From an uncultured Rickettsiales bacterium (GTDB lineage Bacteria; Pseudomonadota; Alphaproteobacteria; Rs-D84), in contig URSJ01000015.1 in NCBI GenBank assembly GCA_900550495.1, positions 1 to 22,973 on the forward strand: a DNA stretch of 22,973 bases. Reading direction: 5' to 3'. Below, piece by piece: positions 1 through 6,089 of this stretch. Within the stretch, counting starts at the first letter, position 1, and each line of letters begins with the position of its first letter. The position numbers were made by a program, and so were the translations under genes. The notes under the pieces are model-generated. The model did no database searches and was not told the origin of the DNA. It worked only from the letters and a program-made list of their open reading frames with translations.

Positions 1-1
1 T

Positions 2-202
2 GGAAAAACATTTATTGATGACGATTCCATTGTTTATCCTTTTGCGGTGTTGGGCAACGCGACCACGGACAAGAAACCGGCCGCCGCACCTGCGTCTGCA
101 CCGGAAACAGGCTATAAATCATCAGAACGCACGGCATTGGAAAACCAGTTGTTACAGATTGAATCTGCCGCCCGTGCCGAAGGGGCCGCGGTCGCAGAAT
201 AA
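2..202 (+). CDS. C-terminal fragment of unidentified protein
   Basis: An open frame enters from the left edge and stops with TAA at 200-202, giving the last 66 residues of a protein. The visible part starts with an acidic patch, has a proline/alanine-rich linker (around residues 24-36) and ends with a short Glu/Ala-rich helix. This looks like the flexible end of an envelope or cytoplasmic protein, but no family is recognisable. A strong terminator follows within 30 bases, which supports this frame as the true 3' end of a gene. The start lies outside the window. Confidence 0.6.
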   Translation, partial: GKTFIDDDSIVYPFAVLGNATTDKKPAAAPASAPETGYKSSERTALENQLLQIESAARAEGAAVAE

Positions 203-229
203 CATTTATTGCCAGCATGTTTGTTATTG

Positions 230-261
230 GCGTCGCCCATTTTTTTCGGGCGGCGTTTTTT
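230..261 (+). terminator. Rho-independent terminator
   Basis: An 8-bp stem (231-238 with 248-255, one G-T pair) encloses a T-rich loop and is followed by a run of six T. It ends the partial gene at 2-202. Confidence 0.75.
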
Positions 262-335
262 ATTGTGAATTCGTTCCCGATGACATATTTGCGTAATTAT
301 GCGAAAATACAGGCGTATGAAACAAAGGACCAAAA

Positions 336-875
336 ATGCTGAGAATAAAAATATGTTTGACGATATTTTTTATCTATGAAATCGTGGCAACGATATTGCT
401 GCATGCGTCGCGTGCATGTGCACCGATGTTTGGATTGGGATTTTGCAGTGATGTCGTATTCAAATACTTTGTCGTATGTGCCGCGGTGCCGATGTTAGTA
501 TTTGTCATAGCAATGTGGGTGCATGAAATTGTTATCGCACGTCGTCGTCGTCGGTCTGTGTTCTATCGTGCACGTGGCGCGGCGATGCGTATTGCGTCAA
601 ACGTCCGTGACCGCATTACCCGCAATATTTCCCAGCAAGACCTGGAAAAAATGATTGCCGCCGCGTTGATTGTCGGAATAAAGAAATACGCCGCCCGAAA
701 TGCAAATGTGCGCCGGTTTATGGATGATGTAATGGCGTCTGAATATATGGACGATGACGACGAATACGCCGCAGATGACACAGATGACGCGCATGATGTC
801 ACGCCCGCGCCACGCAGTCGCGCCACCACATCTGACAAGTCGCGTCGCGCCCGCCCGCGCACCCGTAAAAAGTAA
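336..875 (+). CDS. Small inner-membrane protein with charged cytoplasmic tail
   Basis: This 179-aa protein has an N-terminal hydrophobic segment (about residues 5-25) and a second one (about 43-66), followed at once by an arginine cluster. The positive-inside rule therefore puts the long C-terminal part in the cytoplasm. That part is helical and basic up to about residue 130, then has an Asp-rich stretch (about 138-152) and ends in a Ser/Arg/Lys tail. Start choice: AAAGGA at 324-329 lies 6 bases before the ATG. It stands alone between two terminators, so it is probably monocistronic. No family is recognised. The segregated acidic and basic tail suggests contact with nucleic acid or a protein partner, but this is inference only. 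Confidence 0.75.
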   Translation: MLRIKICLTIFFIYEIVATILLHASRACAPMFGLGFCSDVVFKYFVVCAAVPMLVFVIAMWVHEIVIARRRRRSVFYRARGAAMRIASNVRDRITRNISQQDLEKMIAAALIVGIKKYAARNANVRRFMDDVMASEYMDDDDEYAADDTDDAHDVTPAPRSRATTSDKSRRARPRTRKK

Positions 876-903
876 GATTTATATGTGTTCTGAACCTTTC
901 ATT

Positions 904-929
904 CCGTCCCCACCCGGGGACGTTTTTTG
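904..929 (+). terminator. Rho-independent terminator
   Basis: A 7-bp G/C-rich stem (905-911 with 916-922) with an ACCC loop is followed by six T. It terminates the membrane-protein gene ending at 875. Confidence 0.85.
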
Positions 930-940
930 TATAATCAAAT

Positions 941-964
941 AAAAAAACCGCGGGTGACCGCGGT
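941..964 (-). terminator. Copy of the tRNA-Thr terminator
   Basis: A 6-bp C/G stem (948-953 with 958-963) has a GTGA loop and an A run on the plus strand, which is a T run for minus-strand transcripts. It is carried within the duplicated att-like repeat. Confidence 0.75.
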
Positions 965-969
965 AATTC

Positions 970-1014
970 TGGTGCCAGTTGTCGGACTTGAACCAACGAC
1001 CCTCTGATTACAAA
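970..1014 (-). pseudogene. Displaced 3' fragment of tRNA-Thr
   Basis: On the minus strand this reads from the anticodon loop through the T arm to the encoded CCA at 970-972, identical to the intact gene at 3270-3345. The 5' half (D arm and 5' acceptor strand) is absent, so it cannot fold as a tRNA. Confidence 0.92.
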
Positions 1015-1076
1015 GGATAGCACTGTGTATAATATAGCAGAAGAAAACAAGAAACCAATCCAAATAGAAATGGGAT

Positions 1077-1124
1077 AGAAAAAATTCTCATTTTCTCAGC
1101 TGTATAGTATCGGGAAAATGAGAA
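1077..1124 (-). terminator. AT-rich hairpin, probable minus-strand terminator
   Basis: A perfect 11-bp inverted repeat (1085-1095 and 1114-1124) with an 18-base loop is followed, on the minus strand, by a run of six T. It lies inside the island about 70 bp from the left repeat. It could equally be a protein-binding site near the recombination site. The rest of 1015-1215 holds no credible gene. Confidence 0.45.
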
Positions 1125-1215
1125 ACTTGTTTTTATACTTTGGGAACGAACAAAAACGCAACATCGCAAGCGTCGTTTGCCAGGCGAAAAAGCCCGAATA
1201 ACACCGTGTTGTTGC

Positions 1216-1247
1216 AAAGAAAAGTGGGGTGGCTAAGGCCGCCCCAC
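1216..1247 (-). terminator. Rho-independent terminator of the island operon
   Basis: A 10-bp G/C-rich stem (1224-1233 with 1238-1247, one G-T pair) with a 4-base loop leads into TTTTCTTT on the minus strand. It lies 43 bases past the stop of the gene at 1290-1595. Confidence 0.8.
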
Positions 1248-1289
1248 TATCCTGTATAGTGCGATATAGTGGATAAAATCATAAAGTTT

Positions 1290-1595
1290 TCACATTTGTG
1301 GAGGCGTTTCATTGGTTACGCAATTATTGCCCTCGTATCTATAACTGACAACTAAACCATAACGAATACCGAACGTAGTCTCGCATGTAAGCCCCAGTGT
1401 GGTAGGAGCGTTATTCCCATACGTTGTTGTCGTCATACTATTCCCATAAAAATTTGTATACGAGGTAGATGGACCGCCCGGAATATATAAAGTTCGGTCA
1501 TCTCTAAATGTAAGAAATTTAAGGTTATTATCTACCGAATATGACCTAACGGGCACTCCCCATGCGTATATTAGTTCCCTTTTTATTCTTCGCAA
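1290..1595 (-). CDS. Small protein with WGVP...GNxC module
   Basis: This is a 101-aa frame opening with TTG that overlaps the end of the zinc-ribbon gene by 13 bases. After about 10 charged residues it has a WGVP motif, a beta-rich stretch with FLTF, a Gly/Thr/Asn-rich middle and a C-terminal CETTF...YEGNNC segment. This order (Trp-Gly-x-Pro near the start, Cys-x-x-x-Phe, terminal Gly-Asn-x-Cys) resembles a family of small alphaproteobacterial proteins and lipoproteins of unknown role; I make that link from memory. The normal N terminus with a signal or lipobox is missing. The frame may therefore be translated by reinitiation from the upstream gene, or it may be a truncated or frameshifted downstream part. 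A strong terminator follows. Confidence 0.6.
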   Translation of the reverse strand: MRRIKRELIYAWGVPVRSYSVDNNLKFLTFRDDRTLYIPGGPSTSYTNFYGNSMTTTTYGNNAPTTLGLTCETTFGIRYGLVVSYRYEGNNCVTNETPPQM

Positions 1596-1915
1596 TCATC
1601 ATTTGGAACAATTCCACATCTATCTTGAATTTCTTCATCGTCTTCCCAGCCAGTCGGTGCCATCATTATAGCGTCTACACATCTCTCTGCTTCATATTCC
1701 CTGCGTTCAATTTCCATATCGTCAAGATAGTAGTCGTCTGCATCAGATTGTGTATTGTTAATCGTATGATTATTAGCTTTCTTTATACAATTAGCTACAT
1801 TGTCATATTCTTGGCCCATAGCGTCTTGTATACATTGGTCGCAAATCTTAGCTTCAGGATATTGGGCTAATTTTTCATTTGCTATTGGAAACCCACAACT
1901 AATACATCGTTTCAT
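1583..1915 (-). CDS. Zinc-ribbon small acidic protein
   Basis: This 110-aa protein has an N-terminal C-x2-C pair (residues 4 and 7) and a second C-x2-C pair (25 and 28), a compact zinc-ribbon pattern. A polar, Asp/Glu-rich region without recognisable domain follows. The start is supported by AGGGGA 7 bases upstream of the ATG at 1913-1915. It is the first gene after the leader RNA and terminator at 1933-2165, so expression probably depends on read-through of that terminator. The next gene starts inside its last codons, which suggests coupled translation. Function unknown; a regulator or a zinc-binding partner of the downstream protein is possible. Confidence 0.65.
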   Translation of the reverse strand: MKRCISCGFPIANEKLAQYPEAKICDQCIQDAMGQEYDNVANCIKKANNHTINNTQSDADDYYLDDMEIERREYEAERCVDAIMMAPTGWEDDEEIQDRCGIVPNDDCEE

Positions 1916-1932
1916 TTAATTCCCCTTTATAT

Positions 1933-1966
1933 AAAAACAAAAAAGACCGCCAAGAATTGACGGTCG
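1933..1966 (-). terminator. Leader terminator upstream of zinc-ribbon gene
   Basis: The stem 1959-1965 with 1945-1951 (read on the minus strand; one G-T pair) is followed by a T-rich tract. It ends 18 bases before the zinc-ribbon start codon, the position expected for attenuation. Confidence 0.75.
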
Positions 1967-2165
1967 GGGAGTTGATAAATCACGTATTTGGTAATGACTC
2001 TGTTGCTTTCGGATACTCCCTGTTTTATAGCAAACAGCCCCCCGACCAAAGTCGGGGATATAACGGCATAAGCAAACCGCTACACCAGATACAGTGCCTT
2101 TTTCAAGGCATTGCCAAATACGAGGACTTATCACAGCCCCGAACCCAATTCCCATTGGATTCATG
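1933..2165 (-). ncRNA. Structured leader RNA with attenuator-like hairpins
   Basis: About 230 bases on the minus strand, between the HEPN-like gene and the zinc-ribbon gene, hold a row of hairpins. In transcript order they are: GCCTT-GAAA-AAGGC (2109-2096); a weak CGG/CCG hairpin (2079-2064); CCCCGAC-TTTG-GTCGGGG (2057-2040); a 6-bp stem (2037-2020); and a terminator (1965-1945) with a T-rich tail (1944-1933). A second CCCCGAC at 1969-1963 overlaps the 5' arm of the terminator and can pair instead with GTCGGGG at 2046-2040, which would dissolve the terminator. A 93-aa frame also crosses this stretch but runs through the terminator, so RNA is the simpler reading. The order of hairpins recalls phage C4-type antisense RNAs; I could not check that. 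Confidence 0.5.
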
Positions 2166-2176
2166 AAGAATGATAT

Positions 2177-2204
2177 CAGAAATGTCATCAAAAGCAACTA
2201 ATGT
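2177..2204 (-). promoter_or_regulatory. Putative promoter of the leader RNA
   Basis: Minus-strand TTGCTT and TATCAT are separated by 16 bases just downstream of the HEPN-like gene, which would start a transcript near 2165 running through the hairpins. Predicted by eye only; boundaries are approximate. Confidence 0.4.
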
Positions 2205-2206
2205 TT

Positions 2207-3043
2207 CTATGATATGCCATAATGTCTTTTGTAATCATTAGAATGTTTCTTGGCCGCTTTTAGCAAAATATCAATTGGCTTATAGCCTGGTTCCTTGCGA
2301 AACAATGCCGAACAAATACTGCCACCACAACAAGTTGAAATATTTATTGTTTTGTCTTTATATCGCTCTTGGACTTCGTTTATCTTTTGGTTTAATCTTG
2401 CTGTGACAACGAAATTTATTGCTTCAGGGCTTTTCTTTAAGTGTTCAACCATGTCAGATATTCTATGTATTATAAAATCCCCATAAAATTTTGTTTCGTT
2501 TTCTGTTGGTTTATAACCTTGATGCACTACTTTATTTCTCAATTGTTTAAGGGTGTGTTTTTTGTGAGTGATTTCATTTTCTACTTTTTCTTTTTCTGTG
2601 TCATATGGCGCGGCATTAAATTCCAATAAATAAAGAAAACAAAATGCGCCATATTGTCTTTCTGATAAATTCTTAAGCTGTTTCCAAGTATCGTTAAAAG
2701 TTGCGTACGGAACTTGTCTCTTTGCGCAAATGGTTTCTATAAAAAATTCAAAAAATCTTTCTTCGGCCGCAACAAAATTCAAAAAAGCGCCTCTATAGTT
2801 GTTACGCGCAAGATCATCGATCCCCATGTCTAATAAAAATTCATACTGCATGTTTTGGTGAATTCCAATTGTAATATGACCCTTAGGACAAACGAATTCT
2901 TCTATCTGAAATTCATCAGTAGCATTATCCCATAAACTTTGTCGCTTGTATTGCTCATGCTTATAAATTGGGGGCATAATACCTTGTTTGCAAGCCTCTT
3001 CTTGGCAAGCAGGACACCATTCAAAAATTTGTCTGTGAAGCAT
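2207..3043 (-). CDS. Zinc-ribbon protein with HEPN-like domain
   Basis: This 278-aa protein has an N-terminal metal-binding region (C10-x2-C13, C18, then C52 and H56 in CPKGH). A helical core follows, with R169-N-K-V-V-H174, matching the R-N-x3-H motif of HEPN domains; in many HEPN toxins and defence proteins these residues form the RNase site. The tail contains a CCGG-like cysteine patch around residue 237. The start has AAGG 8 bases upstream, and a promoter is visible at 3069-3097. It is the first gene inside the mini-island. Many HEPN proteins act in toxin-antitoxin or anti-phage systems, but others are non-catalytic. I infer a defence or toxin role from motif and context only. No antitoxin of a known family is adjacent. 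Confidence 0.7.
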   Translation of the reverse strand: MLHRQIFEWCPACQEEACKQGIMPPIYKHEQYKRQSLWDNATDEFQIEEFVCPKGHITIGIHQNMQYEFLLDMGIDDLARNNYRGAFLNFVAAEERFFEFFIETICAKRQVPYATFNDTWKQLKNLSERQYGAFCFLYLLEFNAAPYDTEKEKVENEITHKKHTLKQLRNKVVHQGYKPTENETKFYGDFIIHRISDMVEHLKKSPEAINFVVTARLNQKINEVQERYKDKTINISTCCGGSICSALFRKEPGYKPIDILLKAAKKHSNDYKRHYGIS

Positions 3044-3068
3044 TATATGGCCTTATGTGTTTGTGGTA

Positions 3069-3097
3069 CATATAGATATAAATGAAAAGCATTTCAA
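3069..3097 (-). promoter_or_regulatory. Promoter of the HEPN-like gene
   Basis: On the minus strand TTGAAA (3097-3092) and TATATG (3074-3069) are 17 bases apart, 26 bases before the ATG. The remaining 3098-3240 contains no credible gene. Confidence 0.55.
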
Positions 3098-3240
3098 GGG
3101 GGGGCTAATGCTCTCGGCTGGACGCGTGTCTTTTGCGGCTGATGGTGGCCGCCAAAAGCCTCGCGCAGCCGCTTATATTCATTGTATGACGGTTGTAGCA
3201 GGGACAAAAAATCACTGGATAAATAAAATGTTTTTACATT

Positions 3241-3264
3241 AAAAAAACCGCGGGTGACCGCGGT
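3241..3264 (-). terminator. tRNA-Thr terminator
   Basis: Stem 3248-3253 with 3258-3263, GTGA loop on the plus strand, T run on the minus strand, 6 bases after the CCA end of the tRNA. Confidence 0.85.
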
Positions 3265-3314
3265 AATTCTGGTGCCAGTTGTCGGACTTGAACCAACGAC
3301 CCTCTGATTACAAA
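3241..3314. repeat. Right copy of 74-bp direct repeat (att-like)
   Basis: Identical to 941-1014. Here it forms the 3' part of the intact tRNA-Thr gene and its terminator, so integration restored the tRNA at this end. Confidence 0.93.
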
Positions 3315-3345
3315 TCAGATGCTCTACCAGCTGAGCTAAACTGGC
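3270..3345 (-). tRNA. tRNA-Thr (anticodon TGT)
   Basis: A 76-base cloverleaf reads on the minus strand. The acceptor GCCAGTT pairs with AACTGGC, the discriminator is A, and CCA is encoded (3272-3270). The anticodon arm is TCTGA-TTTGTAA-TCAGA with anticodon TGT, which reads ACA threonine codons. The T arm GTTCAAG is normal. Its promoter and terminator are both present. Its 3' portion is the target of the island insertion. Confidence 0.96.
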
Positions 3346-3355
3346 AACGGGCTTT

Positions 3356-3384
3356 ACTATACATGGTTCAGAAAATAATTTCAA
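3356..3384 (-). promoter_or_regulatory. tRNA-Thr promoter
   Basis: Minus-strand TTGAAA (3384-3379) and TATAGT (3361-3356) with a 17-base spacer, ending 11 bases before the tRNA 5' end. Confidence 0.8.
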
Positions 3385-3452
3385 GTATAAAAATTTATAA
3401 ATCACTTGATTTTATATAATAACTGTAAAAAATATATGTCAAAGGCAAAATT

Positions 3453-4697
3453 ATGATTAAATTACCAGAATTATTGGCCCCAGCAGGCACATTGGACGCG
3501 TTCAAAACCGCTATTTTATATGGGGCTGACGCAATTTATGCTGGGTTGCCGGGTTTTTCAATGCGTGCGCGTGCAAAAATCACCACTGATGAAGTCCGCC
3601 AGGGCATAGAACTGGCGCACGCGGCCGGGAAAAAGGTTTATTTGGCGTTTAACCTGTTTGCGCACGAACGCGAGTATGCAAATATGAAACGCGTCAGTGA
3701 AATAATAAACTATCTGGCCCCTGATGCGTTGATTGTTGCTGACCCAGGTGTTATGATGTGGGTGCGCGACCATCACCCTGATATGCCGATACACGTGTCA
3801 ACCCAGGCGAATATTTGTTCCGCGGCGTCGGTCAAATTCTGGCAGAATGCCGGTGCCAGTCTGTGCGTCCTGGCGCGCGAGGTCCCATTTGCCGAGTTTT
3901 GCGCAATCCGTGCCGCCTGCCCAGATGTTGGGCTGGAAATTTTTGTTCACGGCGCAATGTGTATGAGTTATTCTGGCCGTTGCCTGTTGTCTAATTTTAT
4001 CACCGGTCGCCCGGCCAATCGTGGGGCGTGCGCACAACTGTGCCGATGGAAATACGATGTTATTTTGCGCGAAACAGAATCTGGGATTGAAATGCCGATA
4101 ACCGAAGATGAACGTGGCGCGTATATTATGAATTCGCGCGATTTGTGTTTGATGCCGCGCCTGGCCGAGATTATTGCCGCGCATCCTGATTCGTTAAAGA
4201 TAGAGGGTCGCAATCGCAGTGAATACTATGTCGGTATGGTAACAAATGCGTATCGGTGTGCGATGGACGCGTATGCGGCGGACCCTGATAATTTTGACCC
4301 GGCACCATTTATGGCGGAACTAAATAAACTGGAATCGCGCGGTTATACCACGGCATTCTTTGATGGGAATTTGGGGGCGGGTGCGCACGATTATGAAACA
4401 ACGCGGTCAACATCTGACTGGCACGTCGCAGGGGTGGTGACGGCAACTGATTCAGAAAAAATCACGTTAGAATTACGAAATGAAATTCGCGCTGGGACAG
4501 AAATCACATTTGTTGTGCCGGGGCAAATCAGTGGCGTGACAATTTCGTTGCCACAAATCATAAATGCAAAAAATGGTGATACCCAGCCTAAAATGTCGGC
4601 CGGCCAGCACAACAGCATTGTGATTCCGCGTTCGTGGATTTCCCCAGAATCGTGGGAAAAAATTGTTCCATACGTTTTGGCATACCAGCATAAATAA
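3453..4697 (+). CDS. trhP: U32-family tRNA hydroxylation protein TrhP-like
   Basis: This 414-aa protein follows the Escherichia coli YegQ/TrhP pattern: N-terminal PELLAPAGT, GADAIYAG, VSTQAN, then the U32 signature E162-x-F-x2-G-A-M-C170-x4-G-x-C177-x2-S. C193 and C197 add to a four-Cys set that in this family holds an iron-sulfur cluster. The SLKIEGRNRS motif (about 247-256) matches TrhP's SLKIEGR. Known members act in prephenate-dependent 5-hydroxylation of uridine at the wobble position of tRNAs; protease activity is not needed. It is somewhat shorter than the E. coli protein (about 450 aa) because an insert after the Cys motif is missing. AAAGG precedes the ATG by 9 bases, and a TATAAT lies at 3415-3420. 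UbiU/UbiV are related, but the C-terminal domain fits TrhP better. Confidence 0.9.
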   Translation: MIKLPELLAPAGTLDAFKTAILYGADAIYAGLPGFSMRARAKITTDEVRQGIELAHAAGKKVYLAFNLFAHEREYANMKRVSEIINYLAPDALIVADPGVMMWVRDHHPDMPIHVSTQANICSAASVKFWQNAGASLCVLAREVPFAEFCAIRAACPDVGLEIFVHGAMCMSYSGRCLLSNFITGRPANRGACAQLCRWKYDVILRETESGIEMPITEDERGAYIMNSRDLCLMPRLAEIIAAHPDSLKIEGRNRSEYYVGMVTNAYRCAMDAYAADPDNFDPAPFMAELNKLESRGYTTAFFDGNLGAGAHDYETTRSTSDWHVAGVVTATDSEKITLELRNEIRAGTEITFVVPGQISGVTISLPQIINAKNGDTQPKMSAGQHNSIVIPRSWISPESWEKIVPYVLAYQHK

Positions 4698-4719
4698 ATT
4701 TTGCAAGAAAAAGATTTCT

Positions 4720-4747
4720 TTGACATTATTCCCAAAATGGGTATACC
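4720..4747 (+). promoter_or_regulatory. Promoter of outer-membrane protein gene
   Basis: TTGACA (4720-4725) and TATACC (4742-4747) are separated by 16 bases. This gives an untranslated leader of about 110 bases before the ATG at 4867. Confidence 0.65.
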
Positions 4748-4779
4748 CTGGTGAACGTTCGTATCATAAAAGCGCACTG

Positions 4780-4838
4780 TTGCCAATAATGGGCGGTGTG
4801 GATATGAACCCCAGTCTTGCCAATAATGGGGGCTGTGG
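4780..4838 (+). repeat. Two 22-bp direct repeats in the 5' leader
   Basis: 4780-4801 and 4817-4838 match at 20 of 22 positions and start with a shared TTGCCAATAATGGG. They are 37 bases apart, between the promoter and the ribosome binding site of the barrel gene. They may bind a regulator or be a replication-slippage remnant. Confidence 0.6.
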
Positions 4839-4866
4839 CATTTCATCACAACGAAGGAGTTATTTG

Positions 4867-5958
4867 ATGAAAAAATCTGTAAAGTTTGCAGTTGCGGCGT
4901 CTGTATTGACTATGCCTGCGATGGCCGCGAACGTTCCGGGCCAGTTGTATTCAACGGTCCACAATATGGAAAATCCGTTGTATTTGCCAGAACAGAATAT
5001 GTTCTATTCCAAATTGTCCAACGGTATTATGTTAAAGGTTGCCGATAATTCATGGGCACACCGCGAAAAAAATCACGACGGTGGATTTGAATTTCCGATT
5101 GTTCGTGTCCAAGAAGAAATGGGATACGGTATTACAGATCGTTGGGCGGCGCATTTTATGTTGCAATATACCCACGACAACGATATTGGCCGCACCGGTT
5201 TGTCGGGTGGTCGTTTGGGCACAACATACCGCATTTTGAACCTGTATAACGGGTTTGTGTGGGACGTGTATGGCGACATCCATTTGGGCGGCGTCGGTGA
5301 AATGCGCGGCACATACAATGTGCGTGGCGGATTAAATCCTGCGACAGTGTATGGCGTGTTTGATTACGATAATTATTCCGACGGTATGTGGGGATTCCAC
5401 GCCGGGACCAAGTTCGGTCACGTTTGGGATAAATTGACATTACAGGTCTATGCCGAAGTTTTACGCACATTTGCCGATGACAACAATATGATACGTGTTG
5501 TCGGTGATACGAAACCTTTGGGGCCATCTGGGGGAACGGGTGTAATGTCAACCGCGACACAATTGGCATTGGCTGGTGCGCCAAGTCAGATTTCTGCAAA
5601 GATTAAGGGCTATACTGATTTCAGTGCCGGTATCAATGGATTCTATCAGTTTTCTGACCGGTGGAGCACGGGCGGCTGGTTCAAATTCAATCGCCATTCG
5701 GACAAGGGCGTTGAAAAAATCACCAGCGATATTCCAGCCCAGTTGCAAAGTTTGAAAGTGGCACTGGAAAAACAATTGGCCGATATGGAAGACGGCTGGG
5801 ACGAATACGTTGTCGGTATTTCTGTTGCAAACCAATTGACAGACAATACCCAGGTGGCACTGTATGGCGAATACACATTTGACGACTCGCATCGTAAATC
5901 TCAGAATGGGACCGATGTCAAGGCAGAAATGGGCGTTCGTTTGAACTTTACGTTCTAG
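4867..5958 (+). CDS. Outer-membrane beta-barrel protein
   Basis: This is a 363-aa secreted protein. The signal peptide (MKKS..., hydrophobic core, cleavage after PAMAA near residue 21) is followed by alternating amphipathic strands rich in Tyr, Gly and Asp turns. The chain ends in LNFTF, and a terminal Phe preceded by alternating hydrophobics is the usual BAM-recognised beta-signal. A central region with a helical stretch (about 280-300, QSLKVALEKQLADM) may be a loop or plug. The start is fixed by GAAGGAG at 4853-4859, 7 bases before ATG; the frame is open further upstream, but that part lacks a signal. The gene stands alone between a promoter and a terminator. It is probably a porin-like or transporter-type barrel; substrate unknown. 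Confidence 0.85.
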   Translation: MKKSVKFAVAASVLTMPAMAANVPGQLYSTVHNMENPLYLPEQNMFYSKLSNGIMLKVADNSWAHREKNHDGGFEFPIVRVQEEMGYGITDRWAAHFMLQYTHDNDIGRTGLSGGRLGTTYRILNLYNGFVWDVYGDIHLGGVGEMRGTYNVRGGLNPATVYGVFDYDNYSDGMWGFHAGTKFGHVWDKLTLQVYAEVLRTFADDNNMIRVVGDTKPLGPSGGTGVMSTATQLALAGAPSQISAKIKGYTDFSAGINGFYQFSDRWSTGGWFKFNRHSDKGVEKITSDIPAQLQSLKVALEKQLADMEDGWDEYVVGISVANQLTDNTQVALYGEYTFDDSHRKSQNGTDVKAEMGVRLNFTF

Positions 5959-5995
5959 GGTCTTGGATAATAAAAACAACAAAATATATTGGACT

Positions 5996-6025
5996 AAATC
6001 CCGCCTGGTGCGGGATTTTGTTTTA
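5996..6025 (+). terminator. Rho-independent terminator
   Basis: A stem of at least 8 bp (5997-6004 with 6010-6017) with a CTGGT loop and a T-rich tail lies 38 bases after the barrel gene. Confidence 0.88.
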
Positions 6026-6058
6026 TACTAAATGCTTTTATGGGGACGATTTTTATGA

Positions 6059-6064
6059 TATAAT
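6059..6064 (+). promoter_or_regulatory. -10 box TATAAT of the second barrel gene
   Basis: A perfect TATAAT; the -35 is weak (TTTATG region at 6037-6042). A start of transcription near 6071 would leave only about 7 bases before the ATG at 6078 but about 19 before the ATG at 6090, which favours the latter. Confidence 0.55.
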
Positions 6065-6089
6065 ATGCTAAAAAGAAATGGGCGATTAT

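Larger units (their letters stand above)
941..1014. repeat. Left copy of 74-bp direct repeat (att-like)
   Basis: Bases 941-1014 are identical to 3241-3314 and the match breaks off sharply on both sides. The repeat contains the 3' portion of a tRNA-Thr gene, from the anticodon loop to CCA, plus the tRNA's own terminator hairpin. This is the signature left by site-specific integration into a tRNA gene: this copy is the displaced 3' end. Confidence 0.93.
941..3345. mobile_element. tRNA-Thr-integrated mini-island without integrase
   Basis: Unique sequence of 2.2 kb between two 74-bp direct repeats, with the intact tRNA at the right end and a tRNA fragment at the left. All genes inside (about 3043 down to 1290) are on the minus strand and are visibly more AT-rich than flanking trhP or lgt. 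No tyrosine or serine recombinase reading frame exists between the repeats. The element is therefore a deletion derivative or an island mobilised in trans. That the boundaries are recombination sites is inferred from the repeat and the tRNA; excision is not shown. Confidence 0.8.

Noticed and set aside
1008..1217. A minus-strand frame near the left repeat
   Set aside because: It runs through an AT-rich hairpin and into the tRNA fragment, has no ribosome site and no plausible composition.
1562..1870. A hydrophobic plus-strand frame opposite the zinc-ribbon gene
   Set aside because: It is the antisense shadow of two minus-strand genes; no ribosome site.
1916..2197. A 93-aa protein covering the leader RNA
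   Set aside because: It crosses the terminator and ends at the next gene's ribosome site; the dense hairpins explain the sequence better. Kept as the alternative to test.
3094..3405. A 103-codon minus-strand frame across the tRNA-Thr gene
   Set aside because: It reads through the tRNA and its terminator; the protein-like look in the middle is only the translated tRNA.
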